A stretch of DNA of 64,000 bases from KBS50 sp042666615 (GCF_042666615.1 NZ_JBHTDD010000018.1:1-64000), one strand, 5' to 3'; counted from the first letter of the stretch, positions 35,579 through 44,274 are shown. Numbers and translations: made by a program. The notes: generated from the sequence alone by a model not told the origin.

Positions 35579-35641
35579 CGCCGGCGGGCGACGCGGCACG
35601 GCCGGCGACGCGGCAGCGACCGGTGGAGAGGAAAGGCTCAG

Positions 35642-37048
35642 ATGGCGACTCGACGCGATCAGCTTCAGTCGTACCAGTTCATGACGCAGCGGGTCATCTC
35701 CGCGTTCGTGATGCGGGAGACCGATCCGGCGCAGTCGCCGCTCCGGCGCGGCATCGGCGCCATCTTCGGCGGAGTGATGATCGCCATCCTGGTCGGGGCC
35801 GGCTTCGGGGTGTACGGAATCCTCACCAAGGTCGGCACCGACAAGTGGCGGACCGAAGGGTCGGTCGTCATCGAAAAGGAGACCGGCGCCAGTTTCGTCT
35901 ACATCGGTGACGCCCTGCACCCGACACTCAACTACGCCTCCGCCATGCTGGCCGCCGGACGGCCGAATCCGCCGGTCTTCCGGGTGGCGGCGAACTCGCT
36001 GGGCAAGGCGAAGCGGGGCATCACGGTAGGGATCCCGGGTGCCCCGGATTCGTTGCCGTCGGCCAAGAAGCGAGCTGGCCTGCCGTGGAGCGCCTGCGCC
36101 GTACCGGGCGGGAGGGGAGCCGGCCAGCCGGCCAACGACACCCTCGTCGCGGTCTCGGTCGCACCCGAGGGCGGGCGGGTTCTGGGTGACGAGGGCCTGC
36201 TGGTACGGGATGCCAAGCAGGAGCGGACATATCTGCTCTGGCATGGCCGACGGCACCTGTTGCAGCAGTCGAACGTCGTGGTGACGACGCTGTTCGGGGC
36301 GGCCACCCCGGCGGAGGCCGGTTCCGCCTGGCTGAACACGGTACCCGCGGGGCTGGACATCGGGACCATCCCGGTGCCCGGCCGGGGTGAGACGTCGAAG
36401 GCGGTGCCGACCTACAAGATCGGCGACGTTCTGGTCTCCACCACCGGCACCGGCAAGCAGTTCTATCTGGTGTTCGACGACGGCCTCGCTCCCATCACGG
36501 CAGTCCAGCAGCTGATCCTGCAGGCGGACCAGAACACCAAGCCGATCGACGTGGGGGTGAGCGAGACGACGGACGCCCCGCGAAGCGCCCGGTTGCGCCC
36601 CGACAACACGGCCGGTCAACCACCGGCGACCCCACCGACGCTTGTCAGCCCCGCCGGAGACGAGCAACTCTGCGCGGTCACCGGCGACGCCGCGGCGCCA
36701 CCGCAACTCGTCGTCGGCGGCACCCTGCCCGGTGCGGACGCGGCGACGGTGACGGTCGGTGGCGGTGCTGGCGGGACGGCGCTCGCCGACCGGGTGTTGG
36801 TGCCGGCCGGCCGGGTGGCCATCGTCCGGGTGATGACCGGACCGAACGCCGCCGCCGGCCCGCACTATGTGATCACCGATCTCGGCATCAAGTACGCCGT
36901 GCCGTCCGGCGACGCCCTGCAACTGTTGGGATACACGCCAGGGCAGGCGGTCGCCGTACCCACCGCTCTCGTGTCCCGGATCCCGAGCGGCCCGGCGCTG
37001 GACCCGGCCGCCGCGCTGCTTCCGGCGCTCAACGCCACTGGCCGCTGA
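35642..37048 (+). CDS. eccB: EccB, T7SS membrane-anchored periplasmic component
   Basis: 468 residues. The short cytoplasmic start MATRRDQLQSYQFMTQRVISAFVMRE is a hallmark of EccB. One TM helix (about 40-60: GAIFGGVMIAILVGAGFGVYG) is followed by a large extracytoplasmic domain with the family's repeat strands and a Cys pair (WSACAV, EQLCAV). Strong Shine-Dalgarno GGAGAGGAAAGG. It interacts with MycP in known ESX complexes; here the mycosin gene converges from the other strand. Confidence 0.95.
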   Translation: MATRRDQLQSYQFMTQRVISAFVMRETDPAQSPLRRGIGAIFGGVMIAILVGAGFGVYGILTKVGTDKWRTEGSVVIEKETGASFVYIGDALHPTLNYASAMLAAGRPNPPVFRVAANSLGKAKRGITVGIPGAPDSLPSAKKRAGLPWSACAVPGGRGAGQPANDTLVAVSVAPEGGRVLGDEGLLVRDAKQERTYLLWHGRRHLLQQSNVVVTTLFGAATPAEAGSAWLNTVPAGLDIGTIPVPGRGETSKAVPTYKIGDVLVSTTGTGKQFYLVFDDGLAPITAVQQLILQADQNTKPIDVGVSETTDAPRSARLRPDNTAGQPPATPPTLVSPAGDEQLCAVTGDAAAPPQLVVGGTLPGADAATVTVGGGAGGTALADRVLVPAGRVAIVRVMTGPNAAAGPHYVITDLGIKYAVPSGDALQLLGYTPGQAVAVPTALVSRIPSGPALDPAAALLPALNATGR

Positions 37049-37123
37049 CCGGCCGGCGCCCACCCAGCGCCGAACGCTGCGCCGGCTCCGGACATCGGTC
37101 CCGCCGCGAGCGTCGGTGGCTGG

Positions 37124-38434
37124 TCAGACCGGCGTGCGGTCGTCGAAGAGCTGGACCGGCGGCGCCGGTTCCTCCGGCTCGTCCCGGCGCGTCGGCGGGG
37201 CGACCACGGCGGGACGCCACCGACGTCGACGGGCACGCGGCACGGTCATCGCGACCGCGACGACACCGAGCACGACCACGAGGGCCAGCACCGCGCCGGT
37301 CATCGCGATCTTTCGCCGGCGGATCTCCTCCGGTGACTCGCCGGTGTCCCCGCGGGTGACCGCCGGCAGCGCCACGGGGCTCGCGTCGGAGAGCTGGTCA
37401 TTCGCCGCGGCGTAGGGATTGACGATGCCCCGCCCCTGCCCGATCCCCGCGGCCGGCGGCGTGGCGGTGGCGGTCAACCGGTTGGCCAGTTCGGCCGGCG
37501 ACAGGTCACCCTGCTTGGCGCGTACCAGAGCCGCCGCCGCCGCGACCAAGCCGCACGCCACACCGGTGTCGTTGGCCACGGTCAGTCCTCCGCCGCGTTG
37601 CAGGGTAACCACTTCCCCACCGGGCGCGACGATGTCCACATAGGCACCGAACTGGGACGAGGCCAGCCGCTCGCCGGTCTGGGTGATGGCCCCCACCCCC
37701 AGTACGCCGTCGTAGGACGCCGGATAGGGCGGCGGGTTCCCACCTTGCTCGTCGGCCCGGTCACCCACCGCCGCGACGACAAGCACACCACCGTCGAGCG
37801 CGCGGCTCACCGCGGAGCGCAGGGCCGGACTGTCCGTATAACTGGGCACCGGTACGGCGACGATGTCGGCGCCCCGGTCCACCGCCGCGGTGATCCCCCG
37901 AGCGAGCACAGCCGGCTCCACCTGGATCTCACCCGAGATCTGGTCGGGCAGGACACGGACCGGCAGGATCCTGGCGTCCGGGGCCAGGCCGCTGAAACTG
38001 CCCGAGCCGGCTCGCCGGGCCGCCAGGACAGCCGCGACCTGCGTGCCCGTGCCCTGGCAGTCGGTGTCGGCGCCGGCCCGGTTGGCCACGGCGTCGAACC
38101 CCGACTCCACTCTCCCGGCGAGCTGGGGTCGGTCACCGTCTACACCGGAGGCCAGAACGGCGACGGTGACGCCGCGACCCCGGGAGAACGGCCACACGCC
38201 CTCATGGTTGAGCCACTGCTGTGCCCATGGCACCGCGTCGTCCGGCACCTCACCCGGCTTGGCGCAGTTGTCATCCGGAGCGGCCACCCGGAGCGCCGGC
38301 CCGGCGGCCGCCGCCGGAGCGGCAGTCACCGCCAGAGCGGCAGCGGCCGGCACCGGGGCGACGGAGAGCAGGAAGCCGGCGGCCAGCGTCACGGCCGCGG
38401 CGCGGCGCGGCGGTCGGTTGGGCAGTCGTTGCAC
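37124..38434 (-). CDS. mycP: mycosin-like (MycP) subtilase of T7SS, catalytic triad apparently lost
   Basis: 436 residues from GTG 38434, which gives a good signal peptide (MQRLPNRPPRRAAAVTLAAG...APVPAAAA); an in-frame ATG at 38551 would add a 39-residue odd extension. The S8 fold and C-terminal TM helix (about 375-400) followed by RARRRRWR match MycP. But the catalytic positions read Ala95 (VAVLASGVD, normally D-S/T-G), Gln127 (DCQGTGTQVA, normally HGT) and Gly291 (NDTGVACG, normally GTSxAxP); the oxyanion Asn position reads Asp (VVAAVGD). It is therefore predicted inactive. MycP has a known structural role in ESX complexes, which this copy could keep. Confidence 0.88.
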   Translation of the reverse strand: MQRLPNRPPRRAAAVTLAAGFLLSVAPVPAAAALAVTAAPAAAAGPALRVAAPDDNCAKPGEVPDDAVPWAQQWLNHEGVWPFSRGRGVTVAVLASGVDGDRPQLAGRVESGFDAVANRAGADTDCQGTGTQVAAVLAARRAGSGSFSGLAPDARILPVRVLPDQISGEIQVEPAVLARGITAAVDRGADIVAVPVPSYTDSPALRSAVSRALDGGVLVVAAVGDRADEQGGNPPPYPASYDGVLGVGAITQTGERLASSQFGAYVDIVAPGGEVVTLQRGGGLTVANDTGVACGLVAAAAALVRAKQGDLSPAELANRLTATATPPAAGIGQGRGIVNPYAAANDQLSDASPVALPAVTRGDTGESPEEIRRRKIAMTGAVLALVVVLGVVAVAMTVPRARRRRWRPAVVAPPTRRDEPEEPAPPVQLFDDRTPV

Positions 38435-38551
38435 GACCCGGTCTCGGCATCGGCCCCCACGGTCACCGGCCAGTCGGGCCGTTCCAGATCCCGCCGGACC
38501 GGGAACGGCCGGCAGCCCACGCCAACGCTCCGCATCCATCTCCAACGCCAT
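38389..38551 (-). pseudogene. remnant or frameshifted small gene upstream of mycP
   Basis: ATG 38551 with GAGGGG upstream starts MALEMDAERWR, closely matching the start MALQMDPERRR of the small gene at 40943-41167, also in DNA around the ribosome site. After about 11 codons that frame turns poor in G/C third bases. The next frame, 38535-38389 (48 residues, ...ERPDWPVTVGADAETGS...), becomes G/C-rich at third positions and stops at 38389, overlapping the mycP start. This could be a frameshifted relic or a real small gene from ATG 38535. Confidence 0.35.
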
Positions 38552-38614
38552 GTCGCCCCTCACCGCATATGTTCGCGGAGCCTCATCCAGAGCTGGTCCG
38601 CCGCGCCATCACCG

Positions 38615-39517
38615 TCACGACTTGCGGAACCGGTCCGCCATCCGCTCCTGGTACGCCATGCGGGTCCGCTCCAACTCGGCCCTGGTGAACTGCTCCGGAC
38701 GCTGGTCGCGGGCAGCCCGTCCGTGGGTCGTCCAGAACGCGCTGTCGGGGACCGCGTCCGCCCCCTCCGGAATGAACTTCATCACTTCGATGACCGCCGC
38801 CACCGCCACCGCGAACGACAGCCGCAGCCCCGGCTCGGCATCCGGGTCCCCGGTGGACTGCGACGAGGCGTCGTCCAGGGCGGCGTCGGCGATCAACCGC
38901 CACTGCCCCGCGTCGAACAGCTGGGACGGCTCGGATCCACCGAAGAAGACGATGTCGTCCTCGGCCGGCAGGGCGGGCCGCTCCGGCAGTCGGAAGACGA
39001 ACTCCCGCTCGCGGTCACATCCGCCGCACGTTCCGTGGTAGCGCCGCGCCGGGACACTTTCGTCGCTGGTCAGGGCGTTTTCCCAGGCCACATCCACCCG
39101 GCCACACACGCACGGGTGAAGGTCCAGGTAAAGGTGTGCCTCGTCCCTGGAACGGACGACCGGCTGGGCCATCTGTGCGCCCTCCCCCTCGCTCGACCGG
39201 GTCAAGGTAACAGGCGGAGCACCGCCGTCGTCACCCGAGGAGCACCTGTCGTCAGCCTCCCAGCGGGGCGGTCCGCCGGCCCGCACCTCGAGCACGTCCA
39301 GCAACGGACCGGTGTCGGTCATGTCGCAGAGCGACCTGGTGAGTTCCTGGGTCTGGCCGGCAGCGGCCGACAGACTCGGCGCGGTTGTGGGCGTGCTTCC
39401 GGAGGCCGACGGCGCCGTGTCCGCCTGGTTGCCGGAGCCACCATCGGGCGACCCGCAGGCCATTGTGCCGCCGATCAGTGCCACCGTCAGGAGCACCGTC
39501 GCCGCACGCTGAGCCAC
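38615..39517 (-). CDS. lipoprotein head fused in frame to a Cys-motif family domain
   Basis: 300 residues from GTG 39517, 4 nt after the stop of the gene before it. Residues 1-20 form a lipoprotein signal (VLLTVALIGGTMAC, lipobox TMAC). Then comes a Ser/Thr/Pro-rich linker and a short DUF3558-like start (TRSLCDMTDTGPLLD). From residue 116 (MAQPVVRSRDEAHLYLDLHPC) it matches the start of the family proteins at 42858-43406 and 43532-44098, with CVC...CGGC. ATG 39172 has its own GGGGAGGG, so a 185-residue cytoplasmic form may be made as well or instead. Function unknown. Confidence 0.65.
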   Translation of the reverse strand: MAQRAATVLLTVALIGGTMACGSPDGGSGNQADTAPSASGSTPTTAPSLSAAAGQTQELTRSLCDMTDTGPLLDVLEVRAGGPPRWEADDRCSSGDDGGAPPVTLTRSSEGEGAQMAQPVVRSRDEAHLYLDLHPCVCGRVDVAWENALTSDESVPARRYHGTCGGCDREREFVFRLPERPALPAEDDIVFFGGSEPSQLFDAGQWRLIADAALDDASSQSTGDPDAEPGLRLSFAVAVAAVIEVMKFIPEGADAVPDSAFWTTHGRAARDQRPEQFTRAELERTRMAYQERMADRFRKS

Positions 39518-39521
39518 AGCG

Positions 39522-40853
39522 TCAACTCGGGGCGGGCGCGGGCGGCCACTGTCCGAAGTGGGCCACGACCTCGTCCAGCAGTCGCCGGCGATGGGCGTGG
39601 AACTCGGTGAGCGCGGCGCGGTCGAAACGATCCGGCGCGGCGTCGTGGACCTCGCGCCCGGAGTCGGTCCAGAACGCCTCGGCCGGCACCGCCTCCGCGT
39701 CCGCCGGTAGGAACCGCATCGCCTCGTCCACCGCGTACGCGGCGGTGCTCGACAACCGGACCAGCACCGCCCGGTCATCCTCGGTCGGTTCGTCAGGCTC
39801 CTCCGCCAACGCCGTCAGCAGCCGATCGGTGACAATGCCGTACGCCTCCGCGGCGCCCACCCAGTCGCCCGGGTCCAGCAGCAGCGACGGACCGTCACCC
39901 GGGTAGCTGAACCGGTGCGGCGAGTCCGGTGGCGTCCCGGGACGCTGCGGGAACCGGAAGACGAACTCGCGCGGCTCGTCGCATCCGTCGCACGGGCCGG
40001 CGTACCGGGCGAGGTAAGCGTCGGCGTCGCTGGTCAACACGTCGAACGGCACCCGGGGGAACTGCGTCGCACCGCAGCGACACGGACACAGATCCATGAA
40101 GAGGTACGCCTCGGCGAAGGTGCGCGCCGGCAGCGGGGTGTCCGGCGCGGGGTCTCGCGGGCCGGGCGTCAGCGGCGCGGCGGGCTCGACCGCCACCGTC
40201 GGGCCCGCCGGATCCCCGGTGAGCGCCGCCCGCGGCGGGTCCGCGGGCCAGGTCGGCCCCGTCGGCGCGCCCGCCTCGGCCGGGGTGTGTTCGGCCCGTA
40301 CCTTGTCGAGCTGGCGCCGGTAGAAGGCACGGTCACCGGTCAGCCGTGGTCGGCGCAACGCGTCCCGACGCTGATCGCCGAGCCACCGACCGACGTCCGT
40401 CCAGAACCCATGGGGCGGCACACCCTCGGCCCCCACTGGGATGAACTTCTCGATCTCCTCCGTGGCAGCCGCGGCCGCCGCCAGGGCGTCCAGCACCGTC
40501 CAGTACGTCTCCTCGTCCGCCGTCCCGGCGGCCAGCCGTGCCATGCCGGCCCGCGCGTTCGTGGCGGCCACCTCCTCGACGGCGTACCACTGCCCGGCGT
40601 CGATCAGGGTGGACTGCCCCACGCCGTACCGCTGGCCGCTGCGCTCCGCCTCCCGGTCGGCCGCCTTGTCGACGGTGACCTCGTTGGTGACCCACAGATC
40701 CTCGTAGGGGCCGTCGAACCGGAGCAACCAGGTCCGGTCATCGAGACTGGACAGCGTGGAGTGACGCCGGTAGTCCGGGGCCGTCTCGCCGTCCGGCATG
40801 GTCAGCTCCAGATAGACGTAGCCCTCCGCCAGGGTCCGTGCCTCGCCCGTCAT
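39522..40853 (-). CDS. two-domain member of the local Cys-motif family
   Basis: 443 residues with GAGGAG upstream. Two copies of the same domain are joined by a Pro-rich linker (about 195-245). The C-terminal copy keeps the motif EAYLFMDLCPCRCG...CDGCDEPREFVFRFP and the tail signature MRFLPADAEAVPAEAFW. The N-terminal copy keeps the fold pattern (EGYVYLEL...STLIDAGQWYAVEE...EKFIPVGAEGVPPHGFW) but has lost all four Cys. Part of a leftward series of related genes between the T7SS and the toxin genes. An immunity or adaptor role is only a guess. Confidence 0.7.
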   Translation of the reverse strand: MTGEARTLAEGYVYLELTMPDGETAPDYRRHSTLSSLDDRTWLLRFDGPYEDLWVTNEVTVDKAADREAERSGQRYGVGQSTLIDAGQWYAVEEVAATNARAGMARLAAGTADEETYWTVLDALAAAAAATEEIEKFIPVGAEGVPPHGFWTDVGRWLGDQRRDALRRPRLTGDRAFYRRQLDKVRAEHTPAEAGAPTGPTWPADPPRAALTGDPAGPTVAVEPAAPLTPGPRDPAPDTPLPARTFAEAYLFMDLCPCRCGATQFPRVPFDVLTSDADAYLARYAGPCDGCDEPREFVFRFPQRPGTPPDSPHRFSYPGDGPSLLLDPGDWVGAAEAYGIVTDRLLTALAEEPDEPTEDDRAVLVRLSSTAAYAVDEAMRFLPADAEAVPAEAFWTDSGREVHDAAPDRFDRAALTEFHAHRRRLLDEVVAHFGQWPPAPAPS

Positions 40854-40942
40854 CCGGCAACTCCTCGCCCCGGTAGGCGGCGTCCGTCCGACGCCTCGTC
40901 AGTCGCGCTGGCCGCGCCGGTCGCGCCAGCGGAAAACCGCTG

Positions 40943-41167
40943 TCATCCCCGGTACAACCCGGTGTCCGGATCGATACCCATGATCTCATCGGCCCGACGG
41001 TGGTACTCCGCCTCCTGCTCCGGGGTGGGAGACCGCCGCTTGGGCCCGTCCGAACCATCCACCGTATGGTCCGCGTCGTCGATCTGGTGCCGCTCCTCCC
41101 ACTCCCGGTTCCACCGGGCCAGCTCGAGCAGCTTCCGCCGACGCTCCGGATCCATCTGCAGTGCCAT
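40943..41167 (-). CDS. small charged protein, unknown function
   Basis: 74 residues, GAGGAG before the ATG: MALQMDPERRRKLLELARW..., helical and rich in Glu/Arg, ending DPDTGLYRG. It lacks a WXG motif, so it is not an ESX substrate by sequence. Its 5' end is echoed upstream of mycP (see 38389-38551). Confidence 0.65.
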   Translation of the reverse strand: MALQMDPERRRKLLELARWNREWEERHQIDDADHTVDGSDGPKRRSPTPEQEAEYHRRADEIMGIDPDTGLYRG

Positions 41168-41253
41168 GGTCGCTCCTCACCGGCGCCGCTTCGCGCCCGC
41201 ACCCATATCCTAGAGCCGGTCCGCTCGGCCTCCCACCGGCGAGCCACGTCCGG

Positions 41254-42318
41254 TCACCCGCCGAGCACCTCGACGGCCTTGGCGATCCGCTCCTCCGAAA
41301 CGTCGGGAAGCTGGTACCGCCGGCGGGCCAGGTGGGCCAGCAGCTCCGGCTCCGGGCCGATCCCGTACCGCTCGGCGAAGTAGGCAAGTGACTCCGACCA
41401 CACCCACTCACCGTCCGTGTGGAAGTCCAGCGGCACCACCTCCGGCCGCCGTGGGTCGAACGGGTCCGGATCGAAGCCCCAGGCGACGAGCACCACCGGC
41501 GCGTTCCGGAGGTACGCCGCGACCGCGCCCCGCTCGCTCGCGTCCAGCCGGGCCGTACGCACCACCGGACGGCCGGTCGAGTCGAGTTCCGCGTCCACCG
41601 AGCGGGCCAGCTGGGGCAGGTCAGGATCCCGTTCCCGATCCCGCCGCCGGGCTTCCGCCCGGGTCAGGTCGCCCCACCAGGCGAGCACCCGGTCCGCCTC
41701 CTCGGCAGTCAACGGCACCACCCGGTCGTCCAACGCCCCCAGTTCGGCCAGCACCAGCGTCTCGGTGGCCTGCCACTCGCCGTCGCGTCCCAGCGCCTCG
41801 TCGTCGTACCGGTGTCCCACCCGAACCCGCCGCAGGAGGCCGGACGGCCGGTCCCTGGCGTCCCCCCGGGACAGTCGGGCGAAGTGACTGATCTCGCTGT
41901 CCGGCATGCCGAGGTCGAGTGGTTGCGTGGTGCCGTCCACCATCTGGAGTTCGTACGCGCAGTCGGCGGGCCGGCGTAGGCCACCGACCTCCCGCATGGC
42001 CCCCACCACTCCGGAGGCGAACTGACGGTACCCGGCGGCGGTCGCCGGCCAGGGCAGCTCCAGCCACCAGCACGTCTGGTGCGCGGCGTCCGGCGGCCGC
42101 CAGCCCAGGTCGTCCAACGTCCGCTCGTGGCCGGCGTCCGGAGACATGTCCCCGGTCAGGCGTGCGGCAAGCGCATCCGGCCGCTGCACGAGCCGGACGG
42201 CACAGCCGTCCAGCGGCCGGGCGGCGGTACGCAGCTGGAGCACCGTTCCGTTCGACAACCGTCCTGTCAGGTCGGCGAGCCGCTGTTCGACGTCGGCCCA
42301 GTCCATCTCACCGCTCAC
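41254..42318 (-). CDS. hypothetical protein, coupled to the gene upstream
   Basis: 354 residues from GTG 42318, which overlaps the previous stop (GTGA); ATG 42306 is the alternative. Soluble, with a C-terminal segment GEWVWSESLAYFAERYGIGPEPELLAHL. Such genes are common among toxin/immunity clusters of actinomycetes, but I cannot name the family. Translational coupling suggests it works with the 166-residue neighbour. Confidence 0.65.
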   Translation of the reverse strand: MSGEMDWADVEQRLADLTGRLSNGTVLQLRTAARPLDGCAVRLVQRPDALAARLTGDMSPDAGHERTLDDLGWRPPDAAHQTCWWLELPWPATAAGYRQFASGVVGAMREVGGLRRPADCAYELQMVDGTTQPLDLGMPDSEISHFARLSRGDARDRPSGLLRRVRVGHRYDDEALGRDGEWQATETLVLAELGALDDRVVPLTAEEADRVLAWWGDLTRAEARRRDRERDPDLPQLARSVDAELDSTGRPVVRTARLDASERGAVAAYLRNAPVVLVAWGFDPDPFDPRRPEVVPLDFHTDGEWVWSESLAYFAERYGIGPEPELLAHLARRRYQLPDVSEERIAKAVEVLGG

Positions 42319-42815
42319 CAGTCGTCGCCCTCGTTCTCCTCGTCCGCCATTTCGTCCAGCCAGTCCAACCAGTGCCTGGCGAGGAGGCTGACCTCGACGA
42401 ACGTCCCATTGTCCACGGTCTGCAGGACGCCACTGGAAACCTCCCACCGGACCTCGGGTTTCGCACCCGGTATCCGTGCCGACGGCGGTCCGACCGCCTC
42501 GGTGGCCACCCGGGCCACGGTCGCGAACACGTCCCGGCGTACGTCGTCCCCGTCCGCGGCCCGAGCCCCCCGGGTCAGCATGAATCGCAGCTGAACGGCC
42601 ACACCATCGCGTACCTGGAGGTCGGCGTACCCGCTGACGGAGTCGTTTCCGACGGACAGCACGGCGCCGTGCTCCTGGAGTTCGGTGGCGCGCCGCCACC
42701 CTGACCGCGCAAGGGTCTGGTCGATCTCCGCGAGAGACCACGACCAGCGCAGGCCGGCCAGCTTGGCGACGAGGCTGGCTATCCCGTCCGGGGTGACGGC
42801 CTGGATTGACGACAT
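42315..42815 (-). CDS. hypothetical protein (possibly DUF6301-like)
   Basis: 166 residues: N-terminal helices with LVAKLAGLRWSWSLAEIDQTLARSGWRR, a central beta region and an acidic tail DEENEGDDW. The 'L-x-W-S-W' opening resembles actinomycete proteins annotated DUF6301, often found near polymorphic toxin genes; this is from memory and not checked. First gene of a coupled pair. Confidence 0.6.
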   Translation of the reverse strand: MSSIQAVTPDGIASLVAKLAGLRWSWSLAEIDQTLARSGWRRATELQEHGAVLSVGNDSVSGYADLQVRDGVAVQLRFMLTRGARAADGDDVRRDVFATVARVATEAVGPPSARIPGAKPEVRWEVSSGVLQTVDNGTFVEVSLLARHWLDWLDEMADEENEGDDW

Positions 42816-42857
42816 GCGGAGATCCTAGCCACGGCCTGTCGACGGGACCGGCCCACG

Positions 42858-43406
42858 TCACGGCGCGAGGTCGTCCACCGCCCGCTGGTACGTCTGGCGG
42901 GCGGCGGCCAACCGGAACCGCTGGAACCGGCCCGGTTCGGCCACCCGCATCCGCCGGCCACGCTCGGACCAGAACGCCTCGTCCGGGACCTCCGCCGCGT
43001 CGTCCGGCAGGAACTTGAGCACCTCGTCCACCGCTGCCAGCGCGGCCATCAGGTCGGTACGCAGGTGCCGCCGCCGCACCTCGGACAGTTCCTCGGACGG
43101 CTCCGCCGGCACGCTGCCGTACGAGTCGGCGACCCACAACCACTCGCCGGCGTCGAGCAGTTCGGACGGCTCGTCGCCTGCCGCCCAGGCATTCTCCGGC
43201 GGCATCGACAGCTCCTCCGGCTGCCGGAACTCGAATGTCCGTTCGCGGCCGCAGTCCACGCACGCGCCCGCGTACCGGACCATCCAGCCGGCTGGGGTCT
43301 CGGCCACCGAACTCGACACGTCGACATCGGCCGACCCGCACACGCACGGGTGCAGCTGCATGTAGAGGTGTGCCTCGTCGGAGTTGCGGGCAAACGGAGG
43401 TGCCAT
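42858..43406 (-). CDS. Cys-motif family protein, leaderless
   Basis: 182 residues. N-terminal motif DEAHLYMQLHPCVCG, then CVDCGRERTFEF (Cys pattern C-x-C...C-x2-C, a likely zinc site), middle motif PSELLDAGEWLWVAD and C-terminal VLKFLPDDAAEVPDEAFWSERGRR. A TAGGGT lies exactly 7 nt before the ATG, with no Shine-Dalgarno. Its divergent neighbour at 43532 is a paralogue with the same start arrangement. Confidence 0.75.
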   Translation of the reverse strand: MAPPFARNSDEAHLYMQLHPCVCGSADVDVSSSVAETPAGWMVRYAGACVDCGRERTFEFRQPEELSMPPENAWAAGDEPSELLDAGEWLWVADSYGSVPAEPSEELSEVRRRHLRTDLMAALAAVDEVLKFLPDDAAEVPDEAFWSERGRRMRVAEPGRFQRFRLAAARQTYQRAVDDLAP

Positions 43407-43531
43407 GTCGGCGACCCTAGCTGGTGCGCAATCACCGACGGCGCCGCCGCCCTTCCCGGGTGCCCCGACATGCCCGGACAACCCGACGGACGCTGGCGGG
43501 CCGGTCACCCTGTCCCGGTAGGGTCACCGTC
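43407..43531. promoter_or_regulatory. mirror-image leaderless promoters of two divergent paralogues
   Basis: Minus strand: TAGGGT (43419-43414), 7 nt, ATG 43406. Plus strand: TAGGGT (43519-43524), 7 nt, ATG 43532. Both starts read ATGGCACC. Neither has a good -35 or a Shine-Dalgarno. Confidence 0.6.
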
Positions 43532-44098
43532 ATGGCACCCCGACTCGCGCGGACGAACGTCGAGGCACACCTCTACATGGACCTGACTCCCTGTGACGCC
43601 TGTGGGGAGACCACATTCCGGCCGGCGAGTTCGTTCGTCGACATCGACGGTGAGCTGATCGGTCGGTACACCGCCGCGTGCCCGCGCTGCGGCTCGCCGC
43701 GGGAGTTCGTCTTCCGGATGCCGGACGAGATCATCCGCCCGGACGAGGACGAACCGACGTTCGGCGACGACCGGCCTTCGGAACTCATCGACGCCGGAGA
43801 GTGGCTGTGGGTGGCGGACCTCCTCGGGGACAACGCCCCCGCCGAGCCGACGGCGGGAATGACAGCCGCACAGCGGCGGCAGGCGTTCCTCGACCTGCGG
43901 ATGGCCGCCGCCGCCGTCGGTGAGGCGGCCAAGTTCCTCCCGGCCGGTGCCGACACCGTGCCGCAGGACGCTCTCTGGAGCAGGCGCGGACGATCGGTCT
44001 ACGCGGCGCAGCCAGGTCGGTTCCACCGGGCCCGGCTGGAAGCCGTCCAGCGGGTCTACCGTGAGTTGGCCGACCGATTCGCCGACCGGGCCTCCTGA
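43532..44098 (+). CDS. Cys-motif family protein, leaderless
   Basis: 188 residues. It shares the motifs VEAHLYMDLTPCDACG, CPRCGSPREFVFRMP, PSELIDAGEWLWVAD and AKFLPAGADTVPQDALWSRRGR with the gene at 42858-43406 and the C-terminal domains at 38615 and 39522. Here both Cys pairs are C-x2-C, a cleaner zinc-ribbon form. Only this copy reads rightward. Function unknown. Confidence 0.75.
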   Translation: MAPRLARTNVEAHLYMDLTPCDACGETTFRPASSFVDIDGELIGRYTAACPRCGSPREFVFRMPDEIIRPDEDEPTFGDDRPSELIDAGEWLWVADLLGDNAPAEPTAGMTAAQRRQAFLDLRMAAAAVGEAAKFLPAGADTVPQDALWSRRGRSVYAAQPGRFHRARLEAVQRVYRELADRFADRAS

Positions 44099-44274
44099 CG
44101 GCCGGCCGGTGTCCGGCCGTGTCTGGACCGCGGTGGCACGGACGTGCCGGCGGGTGTCGGGCGACGCCGTCGTAGACCACGACGGCGCCGTCGGCCGGGC
44201 CCCGCGCCCTCCCGGCAGCCGGGGCGCCCGGCTAGGCTGAGGACCGCGACAGCGAGGGACGGGCGGAGGATGGC

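Noticed and set aside
34124..37063. 979-codon open frame on the minus strand across eccD and eccB
   Set aside because: Gln/Arg/Gly-rich complement of two well-recognised genes; no motifs.
37053..37085. CCGGCGC/GCGCCGG hairpin between eccB and mycP as a terminator
   Set aside because: Only 7 bp with a 19-nt loop in very GC-rich sequence; too weak to call.
40943..41167. Small gene as a WXG100 ESX substrate
   Set aside because: No W-x-G motif and the wrong helix-turn-helix pattern; it is short and highly charged.
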